A DNA stretch of 64,000 nt, taken from the NCBI GenBank assembly GCA_965248255.1, contig CBDFIW010000004.1, positions 434,001-498,000 of the forward strand. Reading direction: 5' to 3'. The notes beneath the pieces are model-generated. The model was not told the origin of the DNA, ran no database searches, and worked only from the letters and a program-made list of their open reading frames with translations. Position 1 is the stretch's first letter. Every line of letters starts with the position of its first letter. Positions 26,993-35,800 of this stretch are shown here, piece by piece. The DNA is from JAKZVK01 sp965248255 (GTDB lineage Bacteria; Acidobacteriota; Terriglobia; Bryobacterales; UBA6623). The translations under genes were made by a program, and so were the position numbers.

Positions 26993-27321
26993 CCGCTGAG
27001 ACCATCGCCAGGGCGCTCGGCGGTCGTAAAGCTGGTCAGGACTGGATGGCGCGGTGCCCGGCTCATGGCGACCGCGATCCGAGGCTTTCGGTCCGCGAGG
27101 TGGACGGCAAGGTGCTCGTTCGCTGCCATACCGGATGCGACCAGCGCGAGGTGATCGTTCTCGCCGACGGAGACGACCCGGGCGAGGCCGCGGCCCGCGA
27201 CTGCGCCCTGCGCTGGCAACGGGAGGGCCGGCGCGTACGCATCGCCCGACCACCACGCGGACAGGATTTTAATGACATGCTGAACGGCCACGCGCCTCGC
27301 AACGGGGAGGGCCGGAAATGA
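26989..27321 (+). CDS. Minimal primase-like protein: zinc finger joined to half a TOPRIM domain
   Basis: The 110-residue protein begins with a CHC2-type primase zinc finger: WMARCPAHGDRDPRLSV and VRCHTGCDQREVI. Immediately after this comes the C-terminal half of a TOPRIM domain, VLADGDDPGEAAARDCALRW, with the D-x-D metal motif, then RPPRGQDFNDMLNGHA. Full-length island primases have about 150 or more residues between these parts, including the first TOPRIM strand with the catalytic Glu. Here they are missing, but the frame is intact. It overlaps alpA by 4 bp and the ATPase gene by 4 bp. I infer an internal deletion; whether it primes is doubtful. Confidence 0.8.
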   Translation: MTAETIARALGGRKAGQDWMARCPAHGDRDPRLSVREVDGKVLVRCHTGCDQREVIVLADGDDPGEAAARDCALRWQREGRRVRIARPPRGQDFNDMLNGHAPRNGEGRK

Positions 27322-29387
27322 CGAGGGACAAGATCGAGGAAACCGGGACCCCGGATACCGTTCCGGACGAAATGGCGGACGGCGGTGATAACCCGATAGC
27401 CGCCGCAGTCGCCGTTGCCGAGGAAGTCCCCGACCCCCTCGACGGGTTGATCGAGCGAGCCGCCGACGATCCCGGCGCGCCGTTCGCGCCCGAGGTGCTG
27501 GAGCGGCTCTCGGCGATGAAGAAGGAGGATCGGGCCGGCTTCGAGGGGCTAAGGGCGAAGTTGAAGAAGGCCGGGTGCCGCGTGACGGCCCTTGACGAGG
27601 CCATCATTGAGGAAAATGGCGACGGTGGGCGAGGGCCGAGCCAGGCCGATATTCTGATCGATCTGGCGGGTGCCGCTGAATTGTTCCACGCCGCCGACGG
27701 AACCGCTTTTGCCGATCTCGACATCAACGGCCACCGGGAAACCTGGCCCGTTCGCAACAAGGGGTTCAAGCGGTGGCTGGCGCGGCAATTCTACGAGGCG
27801 ACGGATGGCGCACCAAGTTCGGAGGCGCTGCAATCGGCCCTGAACGTGGTCGAGGCGAAGGCTCATTTCGATGCCCCGGAACGGCCGGTTTACATCCGCG
27901 TTGGCGGGATCGACGGAAGCCTCTATCTCGACCTTGGTGACGAGGCTTGGCGCGCCATCGAAATCTCCACGACCGGATGGCGTGTGGTTGAAAATTCACT
28001 CGTGCGGTTTCGCCGTGCCGCCGGGATGCAACCCTTGCCGGTTCCCGCACCGGGCGGCTCAGTCGAAACCCTGCGATCATTCCTCAACGTGCAATCGGAT
28101 ACGGATTTCGTGCTCGTGGTTGCCTGGGCGCTGGCCGTGCTACGCAATCGCGGCCCTTATCCGGTGATCGTGCTGTCGGGGGAGCAGGGTTCGGCCAAGT
28201 CCACCTTCTCAGCCATTCTGCGGTCGCTGCTCGATCCGAATACGGCTCCCTTGCGCGCCCTGCCGCGAGAGGACCGCGACCTATTTATCGCCGCAAACAA
28301 CGGGCACGTGTTGGCCTTTGACAATGTCTCGGGCCTGCCGTCCTGGATTTCCGATACGCTCTGCCGGCTGGCCACCGGCGGTGGTTTCGCCGTTCGGCAG
28401 CTCTACACCGACCAGGACGAGGTGCTGTTCGACGCGGCTCGCCCGGTGATCCTTAACGGCATCGAGGACATAGTGACCCGGCCCGATCTGGCCGACCGGG
28501 CGGTGTTCCTGACCCTGAAGGCCATCCCGGAGGAGCGCCGCCGTCCCGAGGCGGAATTGTGGGCCGCGTTCGACGCCGAGCGCCCGCGCATTCTGGGCGT
28601 GCTACTCGAGGCGGTGGTTCAGGGCCTGAAAATGCTCCCCGATACAACGCTGGAACGGCTGCCGCGCATGGCCGATTTCGCGCTGTGGGCGACAGCCTGC
28701 GAGACGGCGTTATGGCCCGCCGGAACTTTCTGGTCGGCTTACTGCGGCAACCGAGACGAGGCGGTCGAGAACGTGATCGAGGCCGATCCGGTCGCTGCCG
28801 CTGCCCGCGCGGTTATGGAGGAGCGGACGGAGTGGACGGGAACGGCGACGGATCTTCTGGGCGCCCTTGCGGAGGCAGCGGGAGAGCACGTCTCCAAGTC
28901 GAAGACCTGGCCCGCCAGCCCTCGGGCATTGTCCGGACGCCTGCGTCGGGCTGCGACCTTCCTGCGCAAGATCGGCATCGAGATCGACCACAGCAAAGAA
29001 GGCCGGGCGCGTACCAGGATCATTCACATCAAGGCCCGAGGAAATTCCGGCGGCCCGGATTATGGCGGGCCGCAACCGTCCGCGTCGTCCGCATCGTCCG
29101 CGAACCTACCGAAAGGTAATGGAACCAACGCATTCGCGAAGGACAACAGGTGGACGGTTGGAGACCTTACGGACGGTATGGGAGACGATGTCGGCACGGA
29201 AGCCGGCTCGACCGTCCGCGTCAAACCTTTGAAATCCGCCGATACGGACGGTGCGGACGCAAAGGACGCAAATCCTCCCTCGCAAACCGGACCGGAGAAA
29301 AACGAGCACCAAGGCTGGAGGGCGACGGTAGGCAACACCACGCCGAACAAGTACCCACACGATTTTGGAAAAACGGGCGGCACCTGA
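27318..29387 (+). CDS. Island replication ATPase (D5/primase-associated helicase-like)
   Basis: The 689-residue protein overlaps the primase-like gene by 4 bp. The central P-loop is VLSGEQGSAKSTFSAILRS (Walker A), with GHVLAFDNVSGLP as a Walker B-like strand and LCRLATGGGFAVRQLYTDQ, VILNGIEDIVTRPDLADRA as later motifs. This is the ATP-binding protein seen after CHC2/TOPRIM primases in alphaproteobacterial islands and satellites, and it probably serves as a replicative helicase. The N-terminal 130 residues are acidic. The last 130 are low complexity (SASSASSANLPKG) and weakly conserved. The neighbour order integrase-alpA-primase-ATPase resembles P4-like satellite elements. Confidence 0.82.
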   Translation: MTRDKIEETGTPDTVPDEMADGGDNPIAAAVAVAEEVPDPLDGLIERAADDPGAPFAPEVLERLSAMKKEDRAGFEGLRAKLKKAGCRVTALDEAIIEENGDGGRGPSQADILIDLAGAAELFHAADGTAFADLDINGHRETWPVRNKGFKRWLARQFYEATDGAPSSEALQSALNVVEAKAHFDAPERPVYIRVGGIDGSLYLDLGDEAWRAIEISTTGWRVVENSLVRFRRAAGMQPLPVPAPGGSVETLRSFLNVQSDTDFVLVVAWALAVLRNRGPYPVIVLSGEQGSAKSTFSAILRSLLDPNTAPLRALPREDRDLFIAANNGHVLAFDNVSGLPSWISDTLCRLATGGGFAVRQLYTDQDEVLFDAARPVILNGIEDIVTRPDLADRAVFLTLKAIPEERRRPEAELWAAFDAERPRILGVLLEAVVQGLKMLPDTTLERLPRMADFALWATACETALWPAGTFWSAYCGNRDEAVENVIEADPVAAAARAVMEERTEWTGTATDLLGALAEAAGEHVSKSKTWPASPRALSGRLRRAATFLRKIGIEIDHSKEGRARTRIIHIKARGNSGGPDYGGPQPSASSASSANLPKGNGTNAFAKDNRWTVGDLTDGMGDDVGTEAGSTVRVKPLKSADTDGADAKDANPPSQTGPEKNEHQGWRATVGNTTPNKYPHDFGKTGGT

Positions 29388-29473
29388 TGGGCGGTTTCGG
29401 TTCTGGACGGCCGAGTGGCTTCGGGCGCACCAAGGTAGAAACATCCTCGAAACCAGTCGCGCAAGAATTGTAA
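29387..29473 (+). CDS. Short MGGFGSG-type protein fragment
   Basis: ATG 29387 overlaps the stop of the ATPase gene (TGATG). The 28 residues begin MGGFGSGRPSGFGRTK, a start I know from uncharacterised proteins in proteobacterial islands, normally much longer. A frame change near 29445 would connect it to the Cys-rich frame that follows (29439-29696). It is either a fragment or a frameshifted gene start. Confidence 0.45.
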   Translation: MGGFGSGRPSGFGRTKVETSSKPVAQEL

Positions 29474-29696
29474 GTTCATTAGCGATTTCTCAAAACCGGA
29501 CGATGAACCAGACGAGTTAAACGCCTACTGCACAAGGGATTTTATGCTTGGGCGCACGTGGAACGAGTATGGTGGGCACTGGACCCGTACGGATGGCTGG
29601 TGCGATGGGTGGGAGACTGGGCCTTCAGTTTGGGTTAAACGAGGACAGTATAACGAACTGATAGACGAGAACATCATAAAGGAAGCAGAGGTCTGA
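29439..29696 (+). CDS. Small Cys/Trp-rich reading frame, likely broken gene
   Basis: An open frame with no early start codon encodes about 85 residues rich in Cys, Trp and acidic residues (NCKFISDFSKPDDEP, YCTRDFMLGRTWNEYGGHW, DGWCDGWETG). The first ATG is at 29544. Three spaced Cys suggest a small metal-binding or disulphide protein. The residue composition looks like a real protein. It may continue the MGGFGSG start in another frame. The end of this frame is inside the duplicated module that starts at 29616. Confidence 0.4.
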   Translation, partial: KHPRNQSRKNCKFISDFSKPDDEPDELNAYCTRDFMLGRTWNEYGGHWTRTDGWCDGWETGPSVWVKRGQYNELIDENIIKEAEV

Positions 29697-30202
29697 CGTG
29701 GGCGAACCAGTCGCAAAGGTTGTCCAGCGCGAGCAGCGCCGTGACGCCGTCATGGAACTCGCACTCGCTGGTGCTACTACCCGCGAGATCGCGAGACAGG
29801 TCGGGGTCCACCATTCGACGGTGGCGACCGACATCAAAGCTCGGCTAGAGTCCTCAAGCACGGACGAAAACACTAGCAGATACAGAGAGTTGCAGCGCCA
29901 GCGCATCGCCCGCCTTCTGCATGAGTGGTGGACATGTGCCAAGGTTGATTTGGAGGCACTGGACCGCGTGCTGCGGCTGCTCGACCGTGAGGCTAAGCTG
30001 CTCGGGCTAGATAAGCCCGTCCGTCAATCCATCGACATGCGCCACGAAGGCGGCATCATGATCGCACCCGCAAGGATCTCCCCAGAAGATTGGGTCAAGG
30101 AACAAACAGAGAAAAACGCCAAGCGCATCTCGCCCACGGAATCGAAGTGAGCGTCTTGGCTCCGGGAGGGTCGCCGCTTGTATGGCAACCGGCAACCCCC
30201 TG
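29616..30202 (+). repeat. Duplicated HTH module, copy 1
   Basis: Bases 29616-30202 recur at 38206-38760 with roughly 90 percent identity. Copy 1 has about 34 more bases, between CGAGGACAG and AGAGGTCTGA. Beyond the shared AACCCCCTGG end the two copies continue into unrelated sequence. Confidence 0.85.
29698..30150 (+). CDS. HTH protein resembling phage terminase small subunits, copy 1
   Basis: The 150-residue protein starts at GTG 29698. A helix-turn-helix is clear at MELALAGATTREIARQVGVH followed by HSTVATDIKARLE. The middle is helical (RYRELQRQRIARLL), with LDREAKLLGLDKPV before an acidic C-terminus. The layout of an N-terminal HTH and a GLDKPV-type linker is like phage small terminase or packaging-associated proteins, though no large terminase is nearby. 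A paralogue is at 38255-38707. The stop overlaps GTG 30147 of the next frame. Confidence 0.65.
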   Translation: MGEPVAKVVQREQRRDAVMELALAGATTREIARQVGVHHSTVATDIKARLESSSTDENTSRYRELQRQRIARLLHEWWTCAKVDLEALDRVLRLLDREAKLLGLDKPVRQSIDMRHEGGIMIAPARISPEDWVKEQTEKNAKRISPTESK

Positions 30203-30326
30203 GCAGCTCCCGCCAGGGATAGGCGTCGTCGTATCGGTCAGGGTGGAGGAGAACAGCCAGTACCGGCTAAGCGGCGTCGATATCACGGGGGAAGGCATAG
30301 ACGGTCCCGAGGCGCATCAGAAATGA
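30147..30326 (+). CDS. Hypothetical 59-residue protein coupled to the HTH gene
   Basis: GTG 30147 overlaps the HTH protein stop (GTGA). The first 19 residues (MSVLAPGGSPLVWQPATPW) are identical to the start of the protein at 38704, where a different C-terminus follows. The rest (GIGVVVSVRVEENSQYRLSG) is beta-rich and unrecognised. The split shows that this start came with the duplicated module. Confidence 0.5.
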   Translation: MSVLAPGGSPLVWQPATPWQLPPGIGVVVSVRVEENSQYRLSGVDITGEGIDGPEAHQK

Positions 30327-30355
30327 GATTTTGATTTTCCTATAGATCGAGGTTC

Positions 30356-30784
30356 TGGGGGCAACATTGGGGGCCGGCCTTGCGCGCCCGCGTCGACAGC
30401 ACGGCGTTCATCGCGACGCACAACGCACCGTTCGACCGGAGCGTGCTCCAGGCGTGTTGCGCTCTGTACGGCATCCAGCCGCCGCAGCCGCCGTTCACCT
30501 GCACCATCCAGCTTGCGCGCTCGCAGTGGAACATCTACCCGACGCGGCTGCCTGACGTCTGCCGGCGGCTCGGCATCCCGCTACGTCACCACGACGCGTC
30601 GTCCGACGCCGAAGCGTGCGCGCGTATCGTACTGGCCGCCCAGCGGGAGGGATGGGATGAGTACTTCAGTCGACGGGGCGTTCTCAGCCATTTCCCGTCT
30701 CGCTTTCTTCCGTCTTGTCGGAAGAACTCCTCCCCGATTCATCCACGCCAGCCTTCACCCACTCGTCCACCTCCGAAAGCCTGA
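30356..30784 (+). pseudogene. DnaQ-like 3'-5' exonuclease, N-terminally truncated
   Basis: The frame encodes the middle and end of a DnaQ-family exonuclease: FIATHNAPFDRSVLQACCAL (Exo II, N and D), FTCTIQLARSQWNIYPTRLP, GIPLRHHDASSDAEACARIV (Exo III, H and D). The first strand with D-x-E is absent, and no start codon precedes the homologous part, so it is a 5'-truncated fragment. The last 30 residues overlap the minus-strand excisionase-like gene and are probably not native. Intact proteins remove 3' nucleotides in repair or proofreading. Confidence 0.8.
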
Positions 30785-30914
30785 AGCGAAACAGCCGTCC
30801 TACGCGGTGCGCCGGCAGCCCCTGCGTGTCGACCCATCGGTAGACCGTGTCCTTGGCTACCTGCAGGTGGGCTGCTACGTCCGCGATACCGACCCACGGT
30901 TCTTCAGAAGCCAT
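30684..30914 (-). CDS. Excisionase-family MerR-like HTH protein
   Basis: The 76-residue protein matches the HTH_17/excisionase family: VGIADVAAHLQVAKDTVYRW, then LPAHRVGRLFRFRLSEVDEW and a short charged tail. These proteins bind att or promoter DNA in phages, transposons and ICEs. AT-rich sequence upstream (30915-30990) may hold its promoter. It is separate from the AlpA gene at 26783, suggesting a second element contributed to the island. Confidence 0.85.
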   Translation of the reverse strand: MASEEPWVGIADVAAHLQVAKDTVYRWVDTQGLPAHRVGRLFRFRLSEVDEWVKAGVDESGRSSSDKTEESETGNG

Positions 30915-31054
30915 AGCCTACCGCCCTCTATTCATGGAAAGACCAGACTAATCCATACGAATATATATGAATCCTATCATATCTCGGCAATTCCAGAGCG
31001 GCCGTGATGAGTCGGGCGCTCCTAACGGAGCGCCTCCGCTGTACTTGGGAATCG

Positions 31055-31606
31055 CTACTCCGGCCACCAGCCGGACACGATCCTGCACCGCTTGATGCCG
31101 GTCACTTCGACCGTGTAGGCCCAGGCGAGCTCCTGAGACCCGTTCACAGCGGCCGGGACCAGCACCCGCCGGTAGAGGCTGGAACCGCCCGGGCGGAAGC
31201 CCTCCAGGCGGTCGATGGCGGGCAGGCGGAATTCGGAGTCGTCGAACGTGAACAACTCCCCGTACACGGTGCCCCAGGCGCCCGCTGTGGTGCGTTCGGG
31301 GAGCGGTCGGGGGTCTGATCCCATCGAGTCGGACAGTCCCGCCTTTGTGGCCATGTCGGCCAGAGGGTTCGCGGTCCCGTAGGCAAGGACGTCCTCGTCC
31401 GGGACCTCGAGGACCGGGAACCCCGGCCCCTCGTAGAGGCGGCCCCGGACCTTCGCATTCCGGACCTCCAGTACGCCCTGACAGAAGGCGTCGTGGTTCC
31501 AGTACCCGCGCTTGAGGGTGCCGTAGACGAAGAGCTTCAGCATGTCGGATGTGTTCATTTTCAGGGATTCTCTGGGTTCTGTCGGCTTCTCTCTCGGCGG
31601 CGTCAT
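31055..31606 (-). CDS. Gamma-glutamylcyclotransferase (AIG2)-family protein
   Basis: The 183-residue protein begins at ATG 31606, sharing ATGA with the stop of the upstream amidotransferase gene, so they are translationally coupled; a second ATG is at 31558 (MNTSDMLKLF). The AIG2/GGCT fold is shown by LKLFVYGTLKRGYWNH (Y-G-T-L-x-x-G), VRGRLYEGPGFPVLEV, the catalytic-type Glu in GTVYGELFTFDD, and LPAIDRLEGF with SLYRRVLVPA. GGCT proteins cleave gamma-glutamyl amides to 5-oxoproline. Phage versions occur with class II glutamine amidotransferases and amidoligases and are predicted to modify peptides or small amines. A C-terminal fragment of a paralogue is at 37630. Confidence 0.88.
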   Translation of the reverse strand: MTPPREKPTEPRESLKMNTSDMLKLFVYGTLKRGYWNHDAFCQGVLEVRNAKVRGRLYEGPGFPVLEVPDEDVLAYGTANPLADMATKAGLSDSMGSDPRPLPERTTAGAWGTVYGELFTFDDSEFRLPAIDRLEGFRPGGSSLYRRVLVPAAVNGSQELAWAYTVEVTGIKRCRIVSGWWPE

Positions 31607-32403
31607 GGCGCCTCCTCGACCGGGTCGTTCTTGCGCCGCCGGGCCTGGGCGATGAACTCGAGCGGCTCGATGGAGAAGTCCGCCAGCATCCGGTGCCGGA
31701 ACACCATCAGGCTCATCGGAGGAATGCTCAGCTCGCACCAGCCGCGCTCCTCGTCCAGGACCGCGTCCAGGCACGCATAATCGGAAGCATAGAGGACAGC
31801 CCTGTGCCGGGCATGGAAGCGCAGCTCGAACGGCTTGTTGCCCTTGAGCACGAGGACGGTCTCGGGATCGAGCCGGGAAGCCAGCACTGCCGCCATCTGC
31901 CCGCGGCAGAGCTTGAGACGGTCTTTGAACCGGCCGGTGTCAATCGCGCTGCCTCTGGCGGCCCGGCCCGCCAGACGGCAGAGCAGCTCGCTGTCCACCT
32001 CGGCGAAGCGCCGTAGCTTGAACCTCCGGAACAGGTAGTTGGCGTTGTAGATCGTGCCGTTGTGGGTGCCGAGGATGTCCCCGGCCCGGATCGGGTGGTT
32101 ATTCTCGTTGATCTGTTCGTCGCCGCGCGTGCGCCAACGTGTGTGGCCGAGCAGCAGCGTGGCGCGGTTGTCGACCCCTCCCAGGACCTCGTGGAACGCT
32201 TTGTCGCTCACGAACTGGCTGGCCCGCACGGGCCGCTTGAAGAGCCGGTGCTCGCCGTCGCGGTTGAGCCACGCGACGCCGGTGGCATGCGGCCCCCGAG
32301 GCTCGTTCAACACGAGGAGCTGAGTGAACAGCCAGGTGAGATGGTCGTGCTCCTCGGCACGGCGCCGCTTCTGTCCCAGAATGATGCCGGCCTGTCCGCA
32401 CAT
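31603..32403 (-). CDS. Stand-alone class II glutamine amidotransferase
   Basis: The 266-residue protein begins MCGQAGII at 32403, so after Met removal Cys is the N-terminal nucleophile. Other Ntn-hydrolase motifs are visible: PRGPHATGVA, LLGHTRWRTRGD, ILGTHNGTIYNANYL and FAEVDSELLCRLA. There is no synthase, phosphoribosyltransferase or SIS domain, so it supplies ammonia from glutamine to a separate partner. The GGCT gene follows with ATGA overlap and the DUF5049 gene precedes with TGATG overlap, a tight operon. Phage neighbourhoods of this type often include an ATP-grasp-like or other amidoligase, which is not in this window. Confidence 0.9.
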   Translation of the reverse strand: MCGQAGIILGQKRRRAEEHDHLTWLFTQLLVLNEPRGPHATGVAWLNRDGEHRLFKRPVRASQFVSDKAFHEVLGGVDNRATLLLGHTRWRTRGDEQINENNHPIRAGDILGTHNGTIYNANYLFRRFKLRRFAEVDSELLCRLAGRAARGSAIDTGRFKDRLKLCRGQMAAVLASRLDPETVLVLKGNKPFELRFHARHRAVLYASDYACLDAVLDEERGWCELSIPPMSLMVFRHRMLADFSIEPLEFIAQARRRKNDPVEEAP

Positions 32404-32807
32404 CAGCGTTTTCCTTCCTCGGGGTCGACCGTGAATCCCTTGAACAGTCCTTCGGCATACGGGCCGTGGTGGCCCTCGATCCATCGCGCCGTCTCGTGGA
32501 AGCCGAGAAACTCCGCGATCTCGAGGACCGCGGGCCGGTCGAACATGTTGGTGGTGCCGGAGTCCCGCACCGCCTCCAAGCCCCGCCAGACGGCGGCGGG
32601 CACCGTGATCGGCGCCGGCGGCTCGTCTTCGACGTACTCCGCCAGGCCGTGGTCGATTAGGCAGGCGAGGAGGGCGCCAGCCTTCTGCTTGGGCGTGTCG
32701 CCTTTGACGACCAGGTCGATCCCGGCCAGCATCTTGGCGTTGCGCAGGACCATGTCGATGTAATCCGCGAGCGTCGTCTGATCGGAGAAGAGCGTCGCCC
32801 CCTGCAT
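32403..32807 (-). CDS. DUF5049-type phage protein
   Basis: The 134-residue protein is first in the operon with the glutamine amidotransferase and GGCT. The C-terminal 70 residues match DUF5049 as I know it: VPAAVWRGLEAVRDSGTTNM, FDRPAVLEIAEFLG, and ARWIEGHHGPYAEGLFKGF. The N-terminal part is helical (TTLADYIDMVLRNAKMLAGI). DUF5049 occurs in phages and mobile elements, with unknown function, often near amidotransferase genes. Only 23 bp separate its start from the divergent metalloprotease gene at 32831. Confidence 0.8.
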   Translation of the reverse strand: MQGATLFSDQTTLADYIDMVLRNAKMLAGIDLVVKGDTPKQKAGALLACLIDHGLAEYVEDEPPAPITVPAAVWRGLEAVRDSGTTNMFDRPAVLEIAEFLGFHETARWIEGHHGPYAEGLFKGFTVDPEEGKR

Positions 32808-32830
32808 GGCCTCGGGGTCCGGGGGCAGAG

Positions 32831-35800
32831 ATGGATTTAGCGAATATGCGGTACAACGGTCTTATGCACAGATTCGTGTTGTCTTTGGTGAGCGGCGCCA
32901 CCTTGGTAACCTCGGCCTCATGGGTGACGCTGTCCGCTCAGAATGACACTGTCGGTGTCCACGGAGTTGTCACGACAGTTCCTGCTGGGGGGTTGATCCG
33001 TAAACCGGCCAACTTTTTCGATCTTGAAGGGACGACCGTGACGTTCACCCCGAACGACGCGGGCGAGTACGCCGTCACGGTCGGCAATCTGGACTGGCGC
33101 GACCCCGTCTCCGGGGCGGAGACCGTCAGTGGCGTGCTGGGCTGGTACGAGTACCTGACAGTCGACCTGCCGTTTTCCTTCCCCTTTGCCGGTCAGACGT
33201 GGACGCGCGTCTATGCCAACACGAACGGAAACATCTCGTTCCAGCGACCCGAGAGGATGAACCGGCCGCATCGGGTCCGGCCAGCCGTCATGCGTTCCTT
33301 GGCGGCCGCGGTCGACTCCCGCTCGACCGCGGGACTTGAAACCATGATCGCCGCACTGTGGGCGATTTACCGCGATCCGACGGTCACGGTCGACTCCAGC
33401 GAGACGAGGGTGGTGATCACTTGGGGAGCCGTTCGTCGACAAGGCGACGCCAGCGGCTACGTGCCCCTTGGCGAGAACCTGTTTCAAGCACGGCTCTATC
33501 CATCCGGCGCGATTGAGCTGGGCTATCAGACCGTGCCGGAACGCGACGGCATCGTCGGTCTGTTCCACGGCCTGAGCACCCGAGGGCGCACCCTCGATTC
33601 GTTCGACGACCCCGCGGGAGACGTGGCCAATGCCGCGCTAGACATTGTCAGGATCGAGTTCGTCGACAATGACAGCACCGTACTCGCGCGGATGACGCTG
33701 GCCGGCGATGTTCCCACAGTGATGCACGATGGCGAAATCAGCTACCGGATAACCCTTCACTTTAGCGGTACCGAGTGCTCTGCGGGAATCATCGTAGGCG
33801 CGAGCGGATGGAGGCCGTTCCTCGATCGGTGCCCGGACCCGGACGTCGTCGGTTACCGGGTGGACGGCACGACCATCGAGATTCCCATCTCGAAGACGCT
33901 CCTCAACGGCTCAGATCGCTTTGCCTGGGACGCCGACGCCGTGTGGTGGGGACGGCAGGACGATCAGCTGTTCGAGGATCGAACCGTGTACGTTGGCAAA
34001 TCGGACCGTGACCTGCGCGGATTGACGGGGACGACATCCGGCAACCTGTTCGAGGTGTTCCACTACCCCACGATGCCGAAGTTGATAGAGGAAGTGTTGT
34101 CGTTCGTCTACGAGCGCGTGCCCGCGAACGACGAAATCGCCGTGGCGTTCACGGACTTCCGCGTCGACGACCTCACCAACACCGGCGCGGGCACGGGACC
34201 GGTCAATGCACCCATCCAGGGCATCGGCGAGGGGCAGGCCAAGGCCAACTCGGGCAAACACTTCGGGTCCGACAGCCTGTTGGTCTCGATGCGACCAGTC
34301 TTCATCGGCGCACCCAACTTCAATGAGACGGGCGTCAGCCTCTACAGTGATCGCACGTTCTGGAACTTTGCCCCTGGCGTCGGCTGGATCGCGCACGAAG
34401 CCGTACACCGGTGGGCAGCCCATCTGGATTTCCGTAATCCTCGCTCGGGACGGGTCGAGAGTCTGACCAATGGCGGGGTTCACTGGAGCATTTATCTCCA
34501 CACGCCTGCGGTGCACCCGGTGTGGCCGAGCTTTTCGGATGAACCCTACGTCCCCGTCTCGACCATGGGTGGCCGCGTCTGGGTGGACAATGGCGACGGC
34601 ACCTTCACGCAGAAGTGGGACAGGGACGACACCTATCTCTTCCCGAAAGGTCTGTCAGCGCTCGATCTCTACGTCATGGGGATGATTCCACCGAACGAAG
34701 TGCCCGACACGTTCATCCTACGCGACGTTCAGGAAACGGAAAGATGGGACACCGTGAGGGCCACCAAGGTACCCGTTCGCATTGAAGACATCGTTGCGGC
34801 GATGGGGCCGCGAGTGCCCGCTGCGGATATGTCCCAGAAAGAATTCAGACTTGGGCTCTATTTGCTGCACGAGGACGGTCGGCCGCCGCAGGTGGATTTG
34901 CTGGAGCGTGCGACGGCCGTCTCGCCGGCGGTTGCGGAGTACTTCGCTAGGGCGACCGGTGGCCGCATGCGGGTGATTCCGACGGTGACGCCACCAATGA
35001 CCGGACCGGTGGTGCCCGGTGGGAGCGAATCGTTCTCCATTTCGGCCACGACGCCGTACAGCTTGACGGTGGAGTGGACGGAGCCGGAGAATACCGGGTC
35101 GGCCATCACCGATTATGACGTGCGGTACCGGGAAGTCGGCAACGGCGGCGACTTCACCGATGCGCGGCACGAGGGGACGGCCCGTACCGCGACGCTCACG
35201 GGACTGAGACCGGGCACGGCCTACGAGGTGCAGGTGCGGGCGAGCAACGCCACAGGAACGGGCGCCTGGTCGCAGTTGGGCGTAGTGAGGACCAGCCCCC
35301 TGCAATCGGGAGATCATATCTATTACTTCCCGCATCTTGCGGTGGGAGCGAGTTGGCAAACCACCATCACCTATATCAACTACTCCACGCAGGAGGTGAG
35401 CTGCCAGACCGATTTCCTTTCCGATCAGGGGAGTCCGCTGATGGTCTCGTTTGCGGGACTGGGAAGGGTGGATAGCCGGAGCGACGTTCTGCCGCCCGGG
35501 GGGTCGGTTCACCAGGAGACCAACGTGGAGCTGAGCGCTCCGCTGGCGCCCGGCTGGGCGCGGGCCAACTGCTCCGGGCCGGTGAAGGCCAGCCTGCTGT
35601 TTCGTCAGTTCAAGGGAGGGATGCCCGTGACGGAAGCCGGAGTCAATGCGGCGGCGCTTCCGGCAACCCGGTTTGTCACCTTTGCCGAACAGGGAGAAGG
35701 CAAGTTTGGGACCGGAGTGGCCTATGCCAACCCATCCGCCACAGCGGCCCACGTTACCTTTACTGCCAGGGACGCGGCGGGGCAGACGCTGGCCAGCATC

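Noticed and set aside
31606..31774. Upstream extension of the GGCT protein to 239 residues
   Set aside because: The extra 56 residues overlap the amidotransferase gene in another frame. The ATGA overlap at 31606 is a better start.
32404..32901. Upstream extension of the amidotransferase to 432 residues
   Set aside because: The Cys nucleophile must follow the initiator Met. MCGQAG at 32403 is therefore the start, and the upstream part is a shadow of the DUF5049 gene.
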